Positions 19,991 to 30,541 of a stretch of DNA of 64,000 bases are shown piece by piece. Position numbers and translations under genes: made by a program. Location: assembly GCF_000614025.1 (NCBI RefSeq), contig NZ_BAKF01000011.1, positions 1 through 64,000 on the forward strand, written 5' to 3'. The notes beneath the pieces were generated by a model, which saw only the letters and a list, made by a program, of their open reading frames with translations, ran no database searches and was not told the DNA's origin. The stretch is from Prevotella aurantiaca JCM 15754. Its GTDB lineage: Bacteria > Bacteroidota > Bacteroidia > Bacteroidales > Bacteroidaceae. The stretch's first letter is position 1, and every line of letters begins with the position of its first letter.

Positions 19991-21039
19991 TTATTTCAAT
20001 TCATAGAAGTCGCCTTCTTTACTGATTCGGTTTACAGTTATCTTACTCTTCTTTCCATCGTTCGTTTTCACGTATATGGTGCCGTCAGTGAATATGGCAA
20101 AGCTCTCCGTAACGTCGCTATAAGAGTCTGTTGCGCTTATTTCGACACTGTTTGATAGTCTAACACATTGTTACGTAAGGTATATATTGTGAATATATCG
20201 GCCTCGTGATAGTTGTAACATATAAAGATGGGGAAGTTTTTATAAGGTGGTAGCTTTGCAAAATAGAAACCGCCTTCGCTTACCATCGACTCTATTCTGT
20301 CGGAAGAAAGCATCTTTAGTTTGCCTTTATATTCGTGAATGTTGTATTGTTGAGCATTTTTGGTGCTCTTTTCCTTTTCTACATCTTTGAACATATCGTC
20401 GCTTGTGTATTCCAATTTTGCTGTGGGCGAGGGCAGACTCTTGCTGTTTTTGCTGATAAACTTGTAGATTACGCCAACTCCTCCATAGTCTAATACAAGA
20501 TATTTGCCAGTGTAAATGTATTTCAGACCATTGCTATAAATGTCTTCTTCCGACGATAGCAACTGCAAAACAGGTACCGATTTGCTGATGTTGATGCCAC
20601 GAATGCCAAAGAAAGGAGCAAGATAGGATTTGAAATAGCTCTTATCTTTGTATTCTGAAGCGTCCACCTTGGTGCGGTGGACCTTTACTTTCTTGTTGTT
20701 TAAGTAAAGGATAGAGTCGCCCACCAGCTTTATTTTCACATCCCACAATGCCTCTCGCGCGTTTGCTTCTTCGGTATCTCCGCCATAATTATAGAAGTCT
20801 ATCATAGTCCATTCGTCGGCTAATTTGTACTTCTTAGCAGCGTATTTAGCATGAATAGATTCCCAAATTGTGGTTTCATCGTATTTTTTTTGCATCATTG
20901 TATCGGCTTTCAGCTGCTGCGAAATAGTATTCCGAGTCGTGTTGGGCTTAGTTTTTGATAACTCTTTCTTGGTGTTTCCATCAGAGCAACCAACCAAAAA
21001 TAGGGTGCTAACCCAGAGTAAAATGATACCTTTTTTCAT
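19991..21039 (-). CDS. Lipoprotein of unknown function (apparent frameshift near 20152)
   Basis: Signal peptide with lipobox LVGCS (Cys18), then a 330-residue body rich in Lys, Asp and Tyr. The frame stops at 20137 after LDYQTVSK. The -1 frame continues with a plausible protein sequence (NSVEISATDSYSDV, then FAIFTDGTIYVKTNDGKK) to a stop at 19991. One missing A in the CAAAC run restores 349 aa. Its last 11 residues, ISKEGDFYELK, are also the last 11 residues of the gene at 21640-21855: they lie inside the duplicated segment. No family recognised. Middle of a minus-strand run of small secreted proteins. Confidence 0.65.
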
Positions 21040-21105
21040 ATTTCCATATAGTTAAAGTTGTAATTTTCACACCTACGTAGGCAATTATCAAGTTGTTGTA
21101 GAACA

Positions 21106-21636
21106 TTATTTGCTCTCTACTCTCTTACCATCGGGCGTGATAAAGAACCAATCGTGCGACTCCCAAGTGCAATAACCATCTTTTTCAGACCCCACTGTAA
21201 CCTTCTTAAGCCTGTCGGTTACCTCAGCTTTACCGCCTTCGAAAGAAGAAGCATACTTATATTGTGGCTTTATAACGACGTTGCCTAACGAGTCGGCATA
21301 GCCGATAAGACCATCTTCATCAATTATTCTGAAGTAGCCTTCTCGGATTTCATCGAGTCCGTAATCTAAGTTATACACATAAAAAAGAAACTCCCCTTTT
21401 TTGTTGAAACACTCAATTTGTCCTTTCTCATTACCTACAAACCCTATCCGTTCTATGGTGTCTGTATAGCATGATATGTACTTACAATTGATAACTGTAT
21501 CGCCTTTTGCATTCACAAAGCCATACAATTCGTTCCTTTTCACCTCAAATAGTCTGTTGTCGGTAGTGCCACAGCTTGCCAATAGTAGGACGAAGCCGAA
21601 CAAAGAGATGCAGAATAACTTATTCAATGTGTTCAT
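21106..21636 (-). CDS. WG-repeat lipoprotein, copy B
   Basis: 176 aa, lipobox LLASC. Paralogue of 19457-19987. The N-terminal half matches almost residue for residue (MNTLNKLFCISL, then TTDNRLF, YGFVNAKGDTVINCKY); the C-terminal third differs (YASSFEGGKAEV, CTWESHDWFF). It starts 3 bp after the stop of 21640-21855. The pattern is a recent tandem duplication of about 570 bp followed by divergence of the distal part, or partial gene conversion. Confidence 0.78.
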   Translation of the reverse strand: MNTLNKLFCISLFGFVLLLASCGTTDNRLFEVKRNELYGFVNAKGDTVINCKYISCYTDTIERIGFVGNEKGQIECFNKKGEFLFYVYNLDYGLDEIREGYFRIIDEDGLIGYADSLGNVVIKPQYKYASSFEGGKAEVTDRLKKVTVGSEKDGYCTWESHDWFFITPDGKRVESK

Positions 21637-21639
21637 ATT

Positions 21640-21855
21640 TTATTTCAATTCATAGAAATCGCCTTCTTTACTGATCCAATTGATATTGCAGTTGCACCCT
21701 TTATGCACCTGAGTTATGGCTCCGTTACGTTGCCAATCATCAACATCAGCAGTGTCTTGCCCTATTTTTGACGATGCTTTCATACCATTTACTTGTGCAA
21801 AAAGTACTATGAAGAGCGTGCTGACACCTATAAAGAGTATTACTTTTTTAATCAT
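21640..21855 (-). CDS. Small secreted protein sharing its tail with the 19991 gene
   Basis: 71 aa. Signal peptide (MIKKVILFIGVSTLFIVLF, cleavage near AQVNG) and a short mature part with a Cys-x-Cys motif (HKGCNCNINW). The final ISKEGDFYELK equals the tail of the protein encoded at 19991-21039, so this may be the shortened remnant of a second copy of that gene after duplication and deletion. Function unknown. Confidence 0.55.
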   Translation of the reverse strand: MIKKVILFIGVSTLFIVLFAQVNGMKASSKIGQDTADVDDWQRNGAITQVHKGCNCNINWISKEGDFYELK

Positions 21856-21915
21856 TCTATATTGTGTAAGTTAAGATTTAATGTTTCCGTTGCTATCGTT
21901 TAATATCATTGTGCA

Positions 21916-22638
21916 TTACCTTTTCTCCAACAGTTTTATTATTTCCGTCGCCCGATTGCTACGTGCTATCGAGATAGGCGTAGCACCTTCAGTGTCCTTT
22001 ACGTTTCGTTTTGCACCATATTTCAAAAGTAATCGCACCATATTAACGTTGTTATTCTCTACCGCAGAGATTAAAGGATACCACACATATTCGCCTCCGA
22101 GGTTGCCAAGACCATCTGCTTTCGCTCCTTTTTTGAGGAGAAGAGAAGCCATTTGAACGTTGTTTAAGGAACAACTCAGCGCCAATGGGCATAAACCATT
22201 CTCGTTATAAGGCAGGTTTGGGTTCGCTCCTAACGACAAAAAGAGAGTCGCCAGCTGTATGTCGGAGTTGATAATGGCCATATAAAGTGCGTCGTAGATA
22301 AGCATATTATCGGAGAATGCACATGCGATATCAGCCTTTCGAGCGATGAGTTGCTGCACTGCTGTCTTGTTATTATATAGACATGCGAAGCCCAAAAGAG
22401 AATAAGCGTGGTCTTCATCTACCACGATTAACGAGTCGATGTTCTTGATATGCTTAATATTTGCATTGAAATCAGCCTGATTCTTCGTCTTTATCGCTTT
22501 GATAGTAAGCGCATAATAATCTTTTGTTTGAATAGTTTTGCCTGCTGCTATCCGCTTTTTTCCACCCTGCTGCGCATAGTTTGGTATGGCGAAGGTAGCC
22601 AGGAGGAAACACAAAACCCATAATCTGAATCTGTTCAT
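21916..22638 (-). CDS. Secreted ankyrin-repeat protein
   Basis: 240 aa. Signal peptide MNRFRLWVLCFLLATFA ending NYAQ. The body has four to five ankyrin repeats: YSLLGFACLYNNKTAVQQL, LYMAIINSDIQLATLFLSLG, CPLALSCSLNNVQMASLLL, YPLISAVENNNVNMVRLLL and GATPISIARSNRATEIIKLL. The start at 22638 begins the signal peptide; in-frame ATGs at 22671 and 22830 would add non-export sequence. Ankyrin repeats mediate protein binding; the partner is unknown. Confidence 0.78.
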   Translation of the reverse strand: MNRFRLWVLCFLLATFAIPNYAQQGGKKRIAAGKTIQTKDYYALTIKAIKTKNQADFNANIKHIKNIDSLIVVDEDHAYSLLGFACLYNNKTAVQQLIARKADIACAFSDNMLIYDALYMAIINSDIQLATLFLSLGANPNLPYNENGLCPLALSCSLNNVQMASLLLKKGAKADGLGNLGGEYVWYPLISAVENNNVNMVRLLLKYGAKRNVKDTEGATPISIARSNRATEIIKLLEKR

Positions 22639-22763
22639 AGATATCTTTACTTGACTGAAAGTGGTAGTCATTGTTTCTATTCTTTTTGTTTTTGAATTAT
22701 CGTTTAAGTTGTATTGCCTTTCACTTTTGGTTGTTTTATTCAACAAACTTTGTCCCTTTCTGT

Positions 22764-23171
22764 TTAGAACCCAAATCCGTTGTTTGGATTTTTCGGGTAT
22801 TTTCTGTTCACAATGCGGTTGATAGCCCATCTAAAAACAATAATAGGAAGAAGCAAAACAGGCAAGCAGATAATTTGTTTTATAAAGAAAATATTATCGT
22901 AAAGTATTGCTTTTCTTTCTGAAGGAGTGCCTGCTGGAGGCATTTCCTTAAACGGAAAGTCTGCAAGGAAATCATTTAAGCAGAAGAAAAAGGTAATGAG
23001 GACAATGCAAATAGATAACAAAAAGAAAATGTTGAAACTTGCTTTACGCACCAATGCAGACCGTTCGTCTTCGGGAACACGAAGCAACGAAGGACACAAC
23101 ACAGTCATTTGGTGCAGATGTCTTTCCTTTCTTAACTTCTCCTTACGCTTATAATTATCATATATTCCCAT
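22764..23171 (-). CDS. Small protein with two membrane helices
   Basis: 135 aa. A charged N-terminus (NYKRKEKLRKERH), then two hydrophobic helices (about residues 46-66 and 97-114), and a basic, Asn-rich tail. No family recognised. It lies 16 bp downstream of the SH3 protein gene in the same direction and is probably in its transcript. Confidence 0.6.
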   Translation of the reverse strand: MGIYDNYKRKEKLRKERHLHQMTVLCPSLLRVPEDERSALVRKASFNIFFLLSICIVLITFFFCLNDFLADFPFKEMPPAGTPSERKAILYDNIFFIKQIICLPVLLLPIIVFRWAINRIVNRKYPKNPNNGFGF

Positions 23172-23187
23172 TTTTCTACCTTGTTAT

Positions 23188-24399
23188 TTACTTGCTTTTC
23201 ACAATTCTACTCTTGTGTATGAAACCCGTTTTACCATCGTTTGTTACCACCTTCCACCAATTATTATTGGTTTCTAAGACGCGGATTGAGCTACCAGAAG
23301 GCACTTGTTGAATGACACGAGCCTTCTTACTGCCTTGCTCGCGTAGGTTGCAATAGCCGTCAGGGTCGTAGATTTTGTAGTTAGAACCCTTGCTTTTGTT
23401 GGCGCTTACAGCCTCTTTGTTTTGGTCCTCAATGTTCTTTACCAGTTCTTTCAGCTTATTATCGTTGTAGAAATTCTGCGCTTTAAGCCGACTTTCCAAT
23501 GCTGGATACTCGCTAAAGAAGTTGCTAAGATGCTGGAAAGCCTTGCTGCCACCTTGTTCTAAGATAGCCGCCTTGTTCTTGTTGTCGTAGTCTGACAGTA
23601 GCGAAATAAGGTAAACCAAACATTGGTCCTTAACGTTTACATCGTATTTCAGCTGTTCGAAGTCGTTGAAATAAGTAAGAACGATTTTCTCGAAGTCCTT
23701 AAAATCGTCTCTATTCTTAGAGCAATGTTCGTAAATCTGGGCAATAAGGTACTTTCTTATGCCACGTTTCTTATTGTTATAAAACAATATTGCTTCGGTG
23801 TTATCAGCAATAATGTTCGACAGATGCGCATATTCAATTGCCCTTTGCGTAAGCGTTTGGTTCGCTTCATAGTTGAAACTGAAAACCACTTCCACCGCAA
23901 AATCTGGCTCTTTCCTAAAGTATGGGAGCGCAGAAGCGTCGTCGTTGAACATCATTTTGTTGTATGCGACAATCTTACTGCCTATTCCTGCCTCCTTATT
24001 TTCAAGAAGGCGCTTTGCATCTTCCCTTGTTATATCTCTCTCTATCTCTGGTTGGTAGAACAAATTTTCTACTTCTGGGTAGATAAATCTGCCGAATTCG
24101 TTCAGCGTATAGTCTGTTTCCATGGTACGAATATAACGCAAATTCGTTTGCGGAACCTTAGGAAGGTTCACTCCGAATAAGTATAAGCACCTGTCGTTGA
24201 ACGCTTGTTGCGATGGTTCTTTATAGCCGTTCTTCTTTAGAAAAGCCCGAATGGTTTCGGTTTCCCACTTTTCATTGTCAGTCAAAACCTCCTTGTTAGC
24301 AAGTTCTTTAGGATTTTTATTTAGACAAAAACTGCTATATGCGTTATTGCCTACGAGCAAAAAGCATGCTATGAGCCAAGCGTAATGTTTATTGTACAT
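23188..24399 (-). CDS. Secreted protein with C-terminal SH3 domain
   Basis: 403 aa. Signal peptide (residues 1-22, WLIACFLLVGNNAYS), a ~310-residue helical domain of unknown kind, and a bacterial SH3 domain at residues ~345-403 (GYCNLREQGSKKARVIQQV, then NNNWWKVV and GKTGFIHKSRI). SH3b domains usually bind peptidoglycan or peptides. It has its own promoter at 24430-24461 and leads a minus-strand run towards 19457. Confidence 0.72.
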   Translation of the reverse strand: MYNKHYAWLIACFLLVGNNAYSSFCLNKNPKELANKEVLTDNEKWETETIRAFLKKNGYKEPSQQAFNDRCLYLFGVNLPKVPQTNLRYIRTMETDYTLNEFGRFIYPEVENLFYQPEIERDITREDAKRLLENKEAGIGSKIVAYNKMMFNDDASALPYFRKEPDFAVEVVFSFNYEANQTLTQRAIEYAHLSNIIADNTEAILFYNNKKRGIRKYLIAQIYEHCSKNRDDFKDFEKIVLTYFNDFEQLKYDVNVKDQCLVYLISLLSDYDNKNKAAILEQGGSKAFQHLSNFFSEYPALESRLKAQNFYNDNKLKELVKNIEDQNKEAVSANKSKGSNYKIYDPDGYCNLREQGSKKARVIQQVPSGSSIRVLETNNNWWKVVTNDGKTGFIHKSRIVKSK

Positions 24400-24429
24400 A
24401 TACTATAATTATTTACTTTCTATGATGTG

Positions 24430-24461
24430 CAAAGTTAATATATTATACTTTATTGAGCAAA
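24430..24461 (-). promoter_or_regulatory. Promoter of the SH3-domain gene
   Basis: On the minus strand TTTG (24461-24458), 20 bp, then TAACTTTG (24437-24430), about 30 bp before the ATG at 24399. Confidence 0.6.
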
Positions 24462-24604
24462 AACAAACCTAAAAAGTTTTGAAAGAGCACCTTGCAGTGT
24501 GGCAAAATATGGCCGTTGATAGCTTAAAAATGGCTGTTGAAAGAGCGGTTAGGTAGGTGCTGAATGTGTTAAATACTGTAAATTCAAGGTAAAAGCGTTG
24601 ATGT

Positions 24605-24735
24605 AGTGTAACCATCTAATTATCAATGCGTTGCAATAGGGGTTGTTTTGCGTTGTAAAAGTGCCTATATTGCAATGCAAAACAGGCTCTTTTGTCGTGC
24701 AAAACAAGCCCTTTTGCAAAGCGAAACAAATGGTA
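24605..24735 (-). repeat. Dispersed palindromic element, copy 5 (inverted, diverged)
   Basis: Core blocks TTGCAATAGGGGTTGTTTTG, AAAAGTGCCTATATTGC, AAAACAGGCTCTTTTG and AAAACAAGCCCTTTTGC. The unit ends are not clear. The remaining parts of 24462-24964 hold no gene I can support. Confidence 0.65.
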
Positions 24736-24964
24736 TGGTTTTGCGGTGGAGATTATTTAACAAGTTTAAAGAGTTTAAAAGGTGGTTTTTAAAAGGCTTT
24801 AACACTCTGTTGATTTTATGTATTTTCGCGAAAAAAAAGTTTCTTTTCACCACTTCCAAAAGTCCCTTTGCAGTGTAGAAAAGAAGAAGAAGCAACAGAG
24901 TAGGGTAGGTTTTAGCTTGAAAACATAAAAAAACAGCAAAACAGTAGCATAATTAACCGCTTAT

Positions 24965-24996
24965 TTTGCAGGTGTCGGTAAATTATCGTACTTTTG
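24965..24996 (+). promoter_or_regulatory. Promoter of the nucleoside-recognition gene
   Basis: TTTG at 24965-24968, 20 bp, TACTTTTG at 24989-24996. The in-frame ATG at 24994 overlaps this box, supporting the ATG at 25033. Confidence 0.6.
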
Positions 24997-25032
24997 TATT
25001 TGGAATGTAAATTCTATACAGACAACAAACGT

Positions 25033-26259
25033 ATGGTATTAAATTATATTTGGATAGCATTCTTTTTGATTGCATTTGCCTTCGGTATTATAGGCTTAAT
25101 GATGGGCGACACCACGCTGTTTCAGAAGATGGTAGACGCTACTTTCGACTCGTCGAAGACGGCATTCGAGGTGTCGCTCGGGCTAACGGGTGTACTTGCG
25201 TTGTGGCTCGGCATAATGAAGATAGGCGAAAAGGCAGGCATTGTGAACGTGTTAGCAAAGCTGTTAAGCCCTATTTTTACCAAGCTTTTCCCCGATATTC
25301 CTAAGAATCACCCAGTGATGGGGTCGATTTTCATGAACATTGCATCGAATATGCTGGGGTTAGACAATGCCGCTACACCCACAGGACTAAAGGCAATGGC
25401 GCAGATGCAAGAGCTAAATACAAAGAAAGACACGGCAACCAACCCAATGATAATGTTCCTTGTGCTGAACACAAGCGGACTAACCATTATCCCAACAAGT
25501 ATTCTTGCGTTCCGAAGTGCTAATGGAGCGGCGCAGCCAACCGATGTTTTCATTCCTATTTTGCTCGCTACGACAGTGGCAACCTTAGCGGGTATCATCA
25601 TCACATCGCTGTGGCAACGCATCAATTTGTTCCAACCTGTGCTGCTTGCCACTATCTTTGGCTTGATAGCTTCGGTAGGATTGGTGATTTGGGGCTTTGG
25701 TCAGATGGACCAAACAACCATGAATACCGTTACATCGTTAGCTTCTAACCTTATATTGATGCTGATAATAGTTGTCTTTATCGGTGCAGGCATGTTCCGA
25801 AAAATCAATGTTTACGATGCATTCATCGAAGGAGCAAAGGAAGGTTTCAACACCGCTGTGCGCATTATCCCTTATCTTGTGGCCATATTAGTGGCTGTTG
25901 GCGTGTTCAGAGCGTCGGGAGCAATGGATATTTGCATAGGTGGCATTCAGTGGTTGTTGGAGCAATGCAATATAAATACCGACTTTGTGGGTGCGCTACC
26001 AACGGCTTTGATGAAACCATTGTCGGGCAGTGGCGCACGCGGACTTATGCTTGAAGCCATGAAAAACTATGGTGCCGACTCGTTTGTAGGCCGATTGAGC
26101 TGCATTTTCCAAGGTTCTACCGACACCACATTCTATATATTGGCAGTTTATTTCGGTAGTGTCAGCATACGATATACACGCCATGCCGTTGCTTGCGGAC
26201 TGCTGGCAGACCTTGCGGGTGTGATTGCTGCAATTGGAATATGCTATATTTTCTTCTAA
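25033..26259 (+). CDS. Nucleoside recognition (Gate) domain membrane protein, SpmA-SpmB fusion type
   Basis: 408 aa polytopic inner-membrane protein. Two Gate-type halves: the first with MGSIFMNIASNMLGLDNAATP and LNTSGLTIIPTS (SpmA-like), the second with AVRIIPYLVAILVAVGVFR and GSTDTTFYILAVYFG (SpmB-like). In Bacteroidetes the two spore-maturation paralogues are commonly fused; these organisms do not sporulate, and the substrate is unknown (a transporter or scaffold role is inference). The frame is intact. It is followed after 17 bp by the flippase gene and is probably cotranscribed. Confidence 0.82.
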   Translation: MVLNYIWIAFFLIAFAFGIIGLMMGDTTLFQKMVDATFDSSKTAFEVSLGLTGVLALWLGIMKIGEKAGIVNVLAKLLSPIFTKLFPDIPKNHPVMGSIFMNIASNMLGLDNAATPTGLKAMAQMQELNTKKDTATNPMIMFLVLNTSGLTIIPTSILAFRSANGAAQPTDVFIPILLATTVATLAGIIITSLWQRINLFQPVLLATIFGLIASVGLVIWGFGQMDQTTMNTVTSLASNLILMLIIVVFIGAGMFRKINVYDAFIEGAKEGFNTAVRIIPYLVAILVAVGVFRASGAMDICIGGIQWLLEQCNINTDFVGALPTALMKPLSGSGARGLMLEAMKNYGADSFVGRLSCIFQGSTDTTFYILAVYFGSVSIRYTRHAVACGLLADLAGVIAAIGICYIFF

Positions 26260-26276
26260 AATAAATACGAAACAAA

Positions 26277-27769
26277 ATGGCAAACTTAAAATCTTTAGCT
26301 AAAGATACGGCTATTTATGGACTCAGTAGTATTGCTGCTCGATTCATAAACTATCTCTTAGTGCCCATACAAACAGACAGATTTAATGCTGCCGGAGGTG
26401 AATACGGAATCATAACCAATGTGTATGCTTACGTAGCACTGCTTATAGTGTTCCTTACGTATGGTATGGAAACTACCTTCTTCCGCTTCATGAGCAAGGA
26501 AGGAGAGGACCCGAATAAGGTTTATGCTACTACTTTGAAGATGGTGGGAGCCACATCTTTGCTCTTTATGGCGGCGGTTTTGCTTTTCAAACAGCCCATT
26601 GCCAATCTGCTGGGATACGCCGACCACCCCGAATATATAACGATTATGTATATCACGGTGGCCATAGATGCCTTCGCTGCTATACCTTTTGCTTATCTAA
26701 GGTGTAAGCATCGACCCATAAAATTTGCTACTTTGAAGATTCTGAACATCACTTTCAACATCTTGTTGAACGTGCTCTACTTGGTGGTGTTGCCTTCTTT
26801 AAAGCTCAATCCGTTCGGAATATACGACGCAAACTTTACTCTTGAGGTGGTATGGGTATTCTATATCAACTTCTTCTGCACTGTTTTAACCTTGCTTTTG
26901 CTTTGGAAAGAACTATCAGGTATACGTTATAGCTTCGATATGGGGACGTGCAAGCGCATGCTTAGCTATACTTTCCCACTCCTTATCATGGGTGTTGCAG
27001 GTCAATTGAACCAGTCTGCCTCGCAAATCATATTCCTTACGCCTTCGATGGTACTGCGGAAGAGGCACGAACTCAGCTCGGAATCTATGGCGCATGTATC
27101 AAAATAGCCATGATAATGGTTATGATTACACAGGCGTTCCGCTATGCTTACGAACCATTTGTGTTCGGAAAGTCGAAAGATAGAGACAATAAGGATACGT
27201 ATGCAAAGGCAATGAAGTTCTATATCATATTTACTTTGCTCGCCTTCTTGGCTGTTGTGGGATACATGGACGTGCTTCGTCACTTGGTAGGACGTAGCTA
27301 TTGGGACGGATTAGAGATTGTTCCGATTGTCATGGCGGCTGAAATAATGTTCGGAATCTTCTTTAATTTGAGTTTCTGGTATAAGCTTACGGACCGCACA
27401 ATATGGGGAGCGTACTTCTCAGGCATCGGTGCTGCAGTGCTAATCGTTATGAATATCTTGCTCATACCGCACTTTAGCTATTGGGCTTGTGCCTGGGCGG
27501 GCTTCGTATCCTATGCTGTTAGCATGGTGGTAAGCTACTATTTCGGACAGAAATATTACCCTATTGCTTATCCATTAAAGGAAATTCTCTTCTATGTAGT
27601 GGTAGCTTTGCTGTTGTTTGCAGCCATTACGGCTTCTAATAAATACCTTCCTATTGTGCTTGCTCTTGCTGCTAACACAGCATTGGTAGGTGTTTTCCTT
27701 GCCATTATTGTCAAGCGCGACTTCCCATTAAGCAAGCTTCCTGTTATAGGAAAGCACTTTAAGAAGTAA
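26277..27769 (+). CDS. Polysaccharide flippase, MATE/Wzx-like (apparent frameshift)
   Basis: Lipid-linked oligosaccharide flippase family (polysaccharide biosynthesis protein). The N-terminus LAKDTAIYGLSSIAARFINY is typical; about 12 to 14 membrane helices follow. The first frame ends at 27107 and conserved sequence (PYAFDGTAEEARTQLGIYG, then AMIMVMITQAFRYAYEPFV) continues in the -1 frame. One missing C in the TTCCTTAC run near 27035 restores 497 aa, a normal size. A sequence error is likely. It lies between the nucleoside-recognition gene and the S46 peptidase, not in a glycan cluster. Confidence 0.85.
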
Positions 27770-27808
27770 GAAACAAATAAAATAAATTTACTATTTATAT
27801 AATTAATT

Positions 27809-29931
27809 ATGAAAAAATCAACATTGCTCCTTGCTGGATTGCTCGCTTTGAACACTACATCTAAAGCGGATGAAGGTATGTGGACACTTTTTAATCTGCC
27901 TGATGCAATCTATACGCAGATGGTAGATTACGGTTTTAAGTTGCCATGCGACATGCTTTACAACAGCCCTAATGCGATTAGCAACTACGTAGTAAACTTC
28001 TCTGGCTTCTGTTCAGGCGTTGTAGTATCGCCCGAAGGCTTGGTTTTCACCAACCACCACTGTGGCTTTGGTGCTATCAATGCGCTCTCTACAGTTGAGC
28101 ACGACTACATGAGAGACGCTTTTATGCCAAGAGTTACGTGGAAGAGTTGCCATGTGAGCGTACATTTGTATCGTTTATGCGTAGTCAGGAAGACATTACC
28201 GACCGCATTGCACCGCTGATTGCCAACAAATCTCTGCAGAGACAAGGCGAAATTATCGACTCTATAGAGAACGTTATGAACGCTGAAGTGAAGAAAAAGG
28301 ATAAGACTCTGCACTTAGAAGTGGCTCCGTTCTACGAAAGAAACAAGTTTTACGCAACTACTTATCAGGATTTTACAGACGTACGCCTTGTGTTTACCGT
28401 GCCAAAAAGCATGGGTAAGTTCGGTGGAGATACCGATAACTGGATGTGGCCACGCCAGACTTGCGACTTCTCAGTATTTAGAATATACGCCGATCCTAAG
28501 ACAAACGGACCTGCTGCTTACTCTAAAGACAACGTACCGTACCGCCCTGAGCACTTCGCACCGGTTAGTTTGCAAGGTTATAAGGACAAAGACTTCGCTA
28601 TGACAATCGGTTTCCCGGGCAGTACGAACCGATATCTCTCTTCATTTGGTATTCAACAGCGTCGCGATATAGAGAATACTGCACGCGTACAGAGCCGCGA
28701 CATCAAGCTCGCAATTATGAAAAAGTACATGGATGCAGAGCAAAACGTGCGCATTCAGTACGAGTCTAAATACGCAAGTTCGGCTAACTACTGGAAGAAT
28801 TCAATGGGTATGAACAAATGTATTGACTCTATTGGTCTTATAAGACAGAAGGCTGAGTACGAAGAAAGAATCAAAAACTGGTTGGCACAGCAGTCTTCTA
28901 AGCACCCATCTGTAGATGTTGACTTCGCCAAACTGGAGCAACTATACGCTGAAAACCGTCCTATATCGCAGGCATTAACCTACTGGAAAGAGTCGTTTGG
29001 ACGTACAACAGAGTTCTTTACACGTGCTTTTACTTTGAATAGCAAGTTGTCTTTGACTGGTTCAGCGGCTAAACCGAAGGCTCAATACTACGAGTTTAAG
29101 GACAATAGCAGCGAGTGGCACTATGCATTAGATAAGGAAGTGACTGCGGCAATGCTACAAAACTATGCTAAGATGGTTCCTGCAGAATATCAACCAGCAT
29201 TCTTTAAGACTGTAAAAACTAAGTTTGGAGGCGACTTCTACAAGTATACCGATTGGTTATACAAGACAAGTAAGGTGCTTACAAAGGGTGCAAAGTTCTA
29301 TCCTAACGACACTAAGAAGTTCATGAAGGACCCAGCTGTTGAGATAGGAAGAGACCTTAAAGCTATTTTTGAGAAGCTTATAAGCAAGTCAATGCAACTA
29401 TCTGAGGCTATCGGAGCGCAAGAAAAGAAGCTCACCGAGGCTAAACTTCAGATGGAAATGGACCTCCCTCACTATAGCGATGCTAACTTTACGATGCGTT
29501 TAAGCTATGGTCAAGTAGGCGGATACAAGATTGGAAGCTTCAATAGCGGATACTTTACAACAGCTAAAAGTATCGTTGAGAAGTTCAAACAAGCGAACAA
29601 AGTGGCTGATTACAAGGTTGAACCAATCATGATGAGTCTGCTTTCTTCTGGCGATTTCGGTAAGTATACTGATAAGAACTCAGGCGAATTGCAACTCTGT
29701 TTCCTCACAAACAACGACATAACAGGTGGTAACTCTGGTTCACCAATGTTTAATGGAAAGGGCGAACTCATCGGTCTTGCATTCGATGGCAACTGGGATA
29801 GCCTCAGTTCAGACATCAACTTCGACCGCAATCTTGCGCGTTGTATCGGTGTAGACATTCGTTTTGTACTCTTCATGATGGACAAATGGGGACACGCTGA
29901 CCGCTTGATTAAGGAAATCAACGCTAAGTAA
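27809..29931 (+). CDS. S46 family dipeptidyl peptidase, DPP7/DPP11 type (apparent frameshift)
   Basis: Periplasmic serine dipeptidyl peptidase that frees N-terminal dipeptides for import. Together with ptpA it points to peptide-based growth. Signal peptide residues 1-20, then ADEGMW. The chymotrypsin-like active site has the His pair at residues 83-84 (FTNHHCGFG) and the Ser motif TGGNSGSPMFN near the C-terminus, followed by LIGLAFDGNWDSL. The frame breaks in a run of four T at 28120-28123; a fifth T restores DAFYAKSYVEELPCE and gives 707 aa, the normal length. I cannot tell DPP7 from DPP11 specificity from the sequence. Confidence 0.88.
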
Positions 29932-29955
29932 AGCAACGTCGAAAGACCTATATAA

Positions 29956-29999
29956 AATAAAAGGTGTGGCAGAAATTCTTTCTTGCCACACCTTTTATT
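29956..29999. terminator. Bidirectional terminator
   Basis: AATAAAAGGTGTGGCA pairs perfectly with TGCCACACCTTTTATT across a 12-base loop. T-runs on both strands let it serve the S46 gene (plus) and the convergent beta-barrel gene (minus). Confidence 0.9.
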
Positions 30000-30052
30000 A
30001 TTGTTGTTCGTAATAAGAATGCTTTCTAAAAGCCTTCTTTTAAAGAAGCATT

Positions 30053-30541
30053 TTAGAACTTAAAGTTAATTCCTGTACCAAATACCACCTGGTTAAAGTT
30101 GTCAATAAACTGATACTTAAGCTCACCGTTGAGGCTTATGTTCTTAGTTAATGCAAAGTCAACACCACCTCCAAGGTTCACACCAAGTCTTCCCTTAGAA
30201 CTCTTTACAGCTACATGGTCTTTGTCGCCAGCCTCATAGCTCACATTAACATAGCCTAAACCAGCGAGTGGATACACTGTAACTTTTCTCCCAACGTTGA
30301 AGAGATAGTGCATGTTAGCGTTGATATCCCACATTGACCAACCGTCTTTCTTCAAGTAATAGTCAAACGCTGCTTCGCCTCTAAGGTTGTCTGTGAGGTT
30401 GTATTGGCCCTTTACGCCAAGACCAACGTTATCGATTTCCGAACCATAAAGGAGGCTAAAACCAACTGCTTTTTGTCCTTCTTGTGCCGAAGCAGACATG
30501 CTTATCACTGCAGCACATACTAATAATAAAAACTTTTTCAT
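30053..30541 (-). CDS. Outer membrane beta-barrel protein
   Basis: 162 aa. Signal peptide MKKFLLLVCAAVISMSASAQ, then alternating amphipathic strands (GLGVKGQYNLTDNLRGEAAF, VYPLAGLGYVNVSY, LGVNLGGGVDFALTKNISL) and a C-terminal aromatic residue (INFKF), as needed for BAM insertion. Size and pattern suggest an eight-stranded OmpA/OmpX-like barrel. No specific ligand can be inferred. Confidence 0.8.
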   Translation of the reverse strand: MKKFLLLVCAAVISMSASAQEGQKAVGFSLLYGSEIDNVGLGVKGQYNLTDNLRGEAAFDYYLKKDGWSMWDINANMHYLFNVGRKVTVYPLAGLGYVNVSYEAGDKDHVAVKSSKGRLGVNLGGGVDFALTKNISLNGELKYQFIDNFNQVVFGTGINFKF

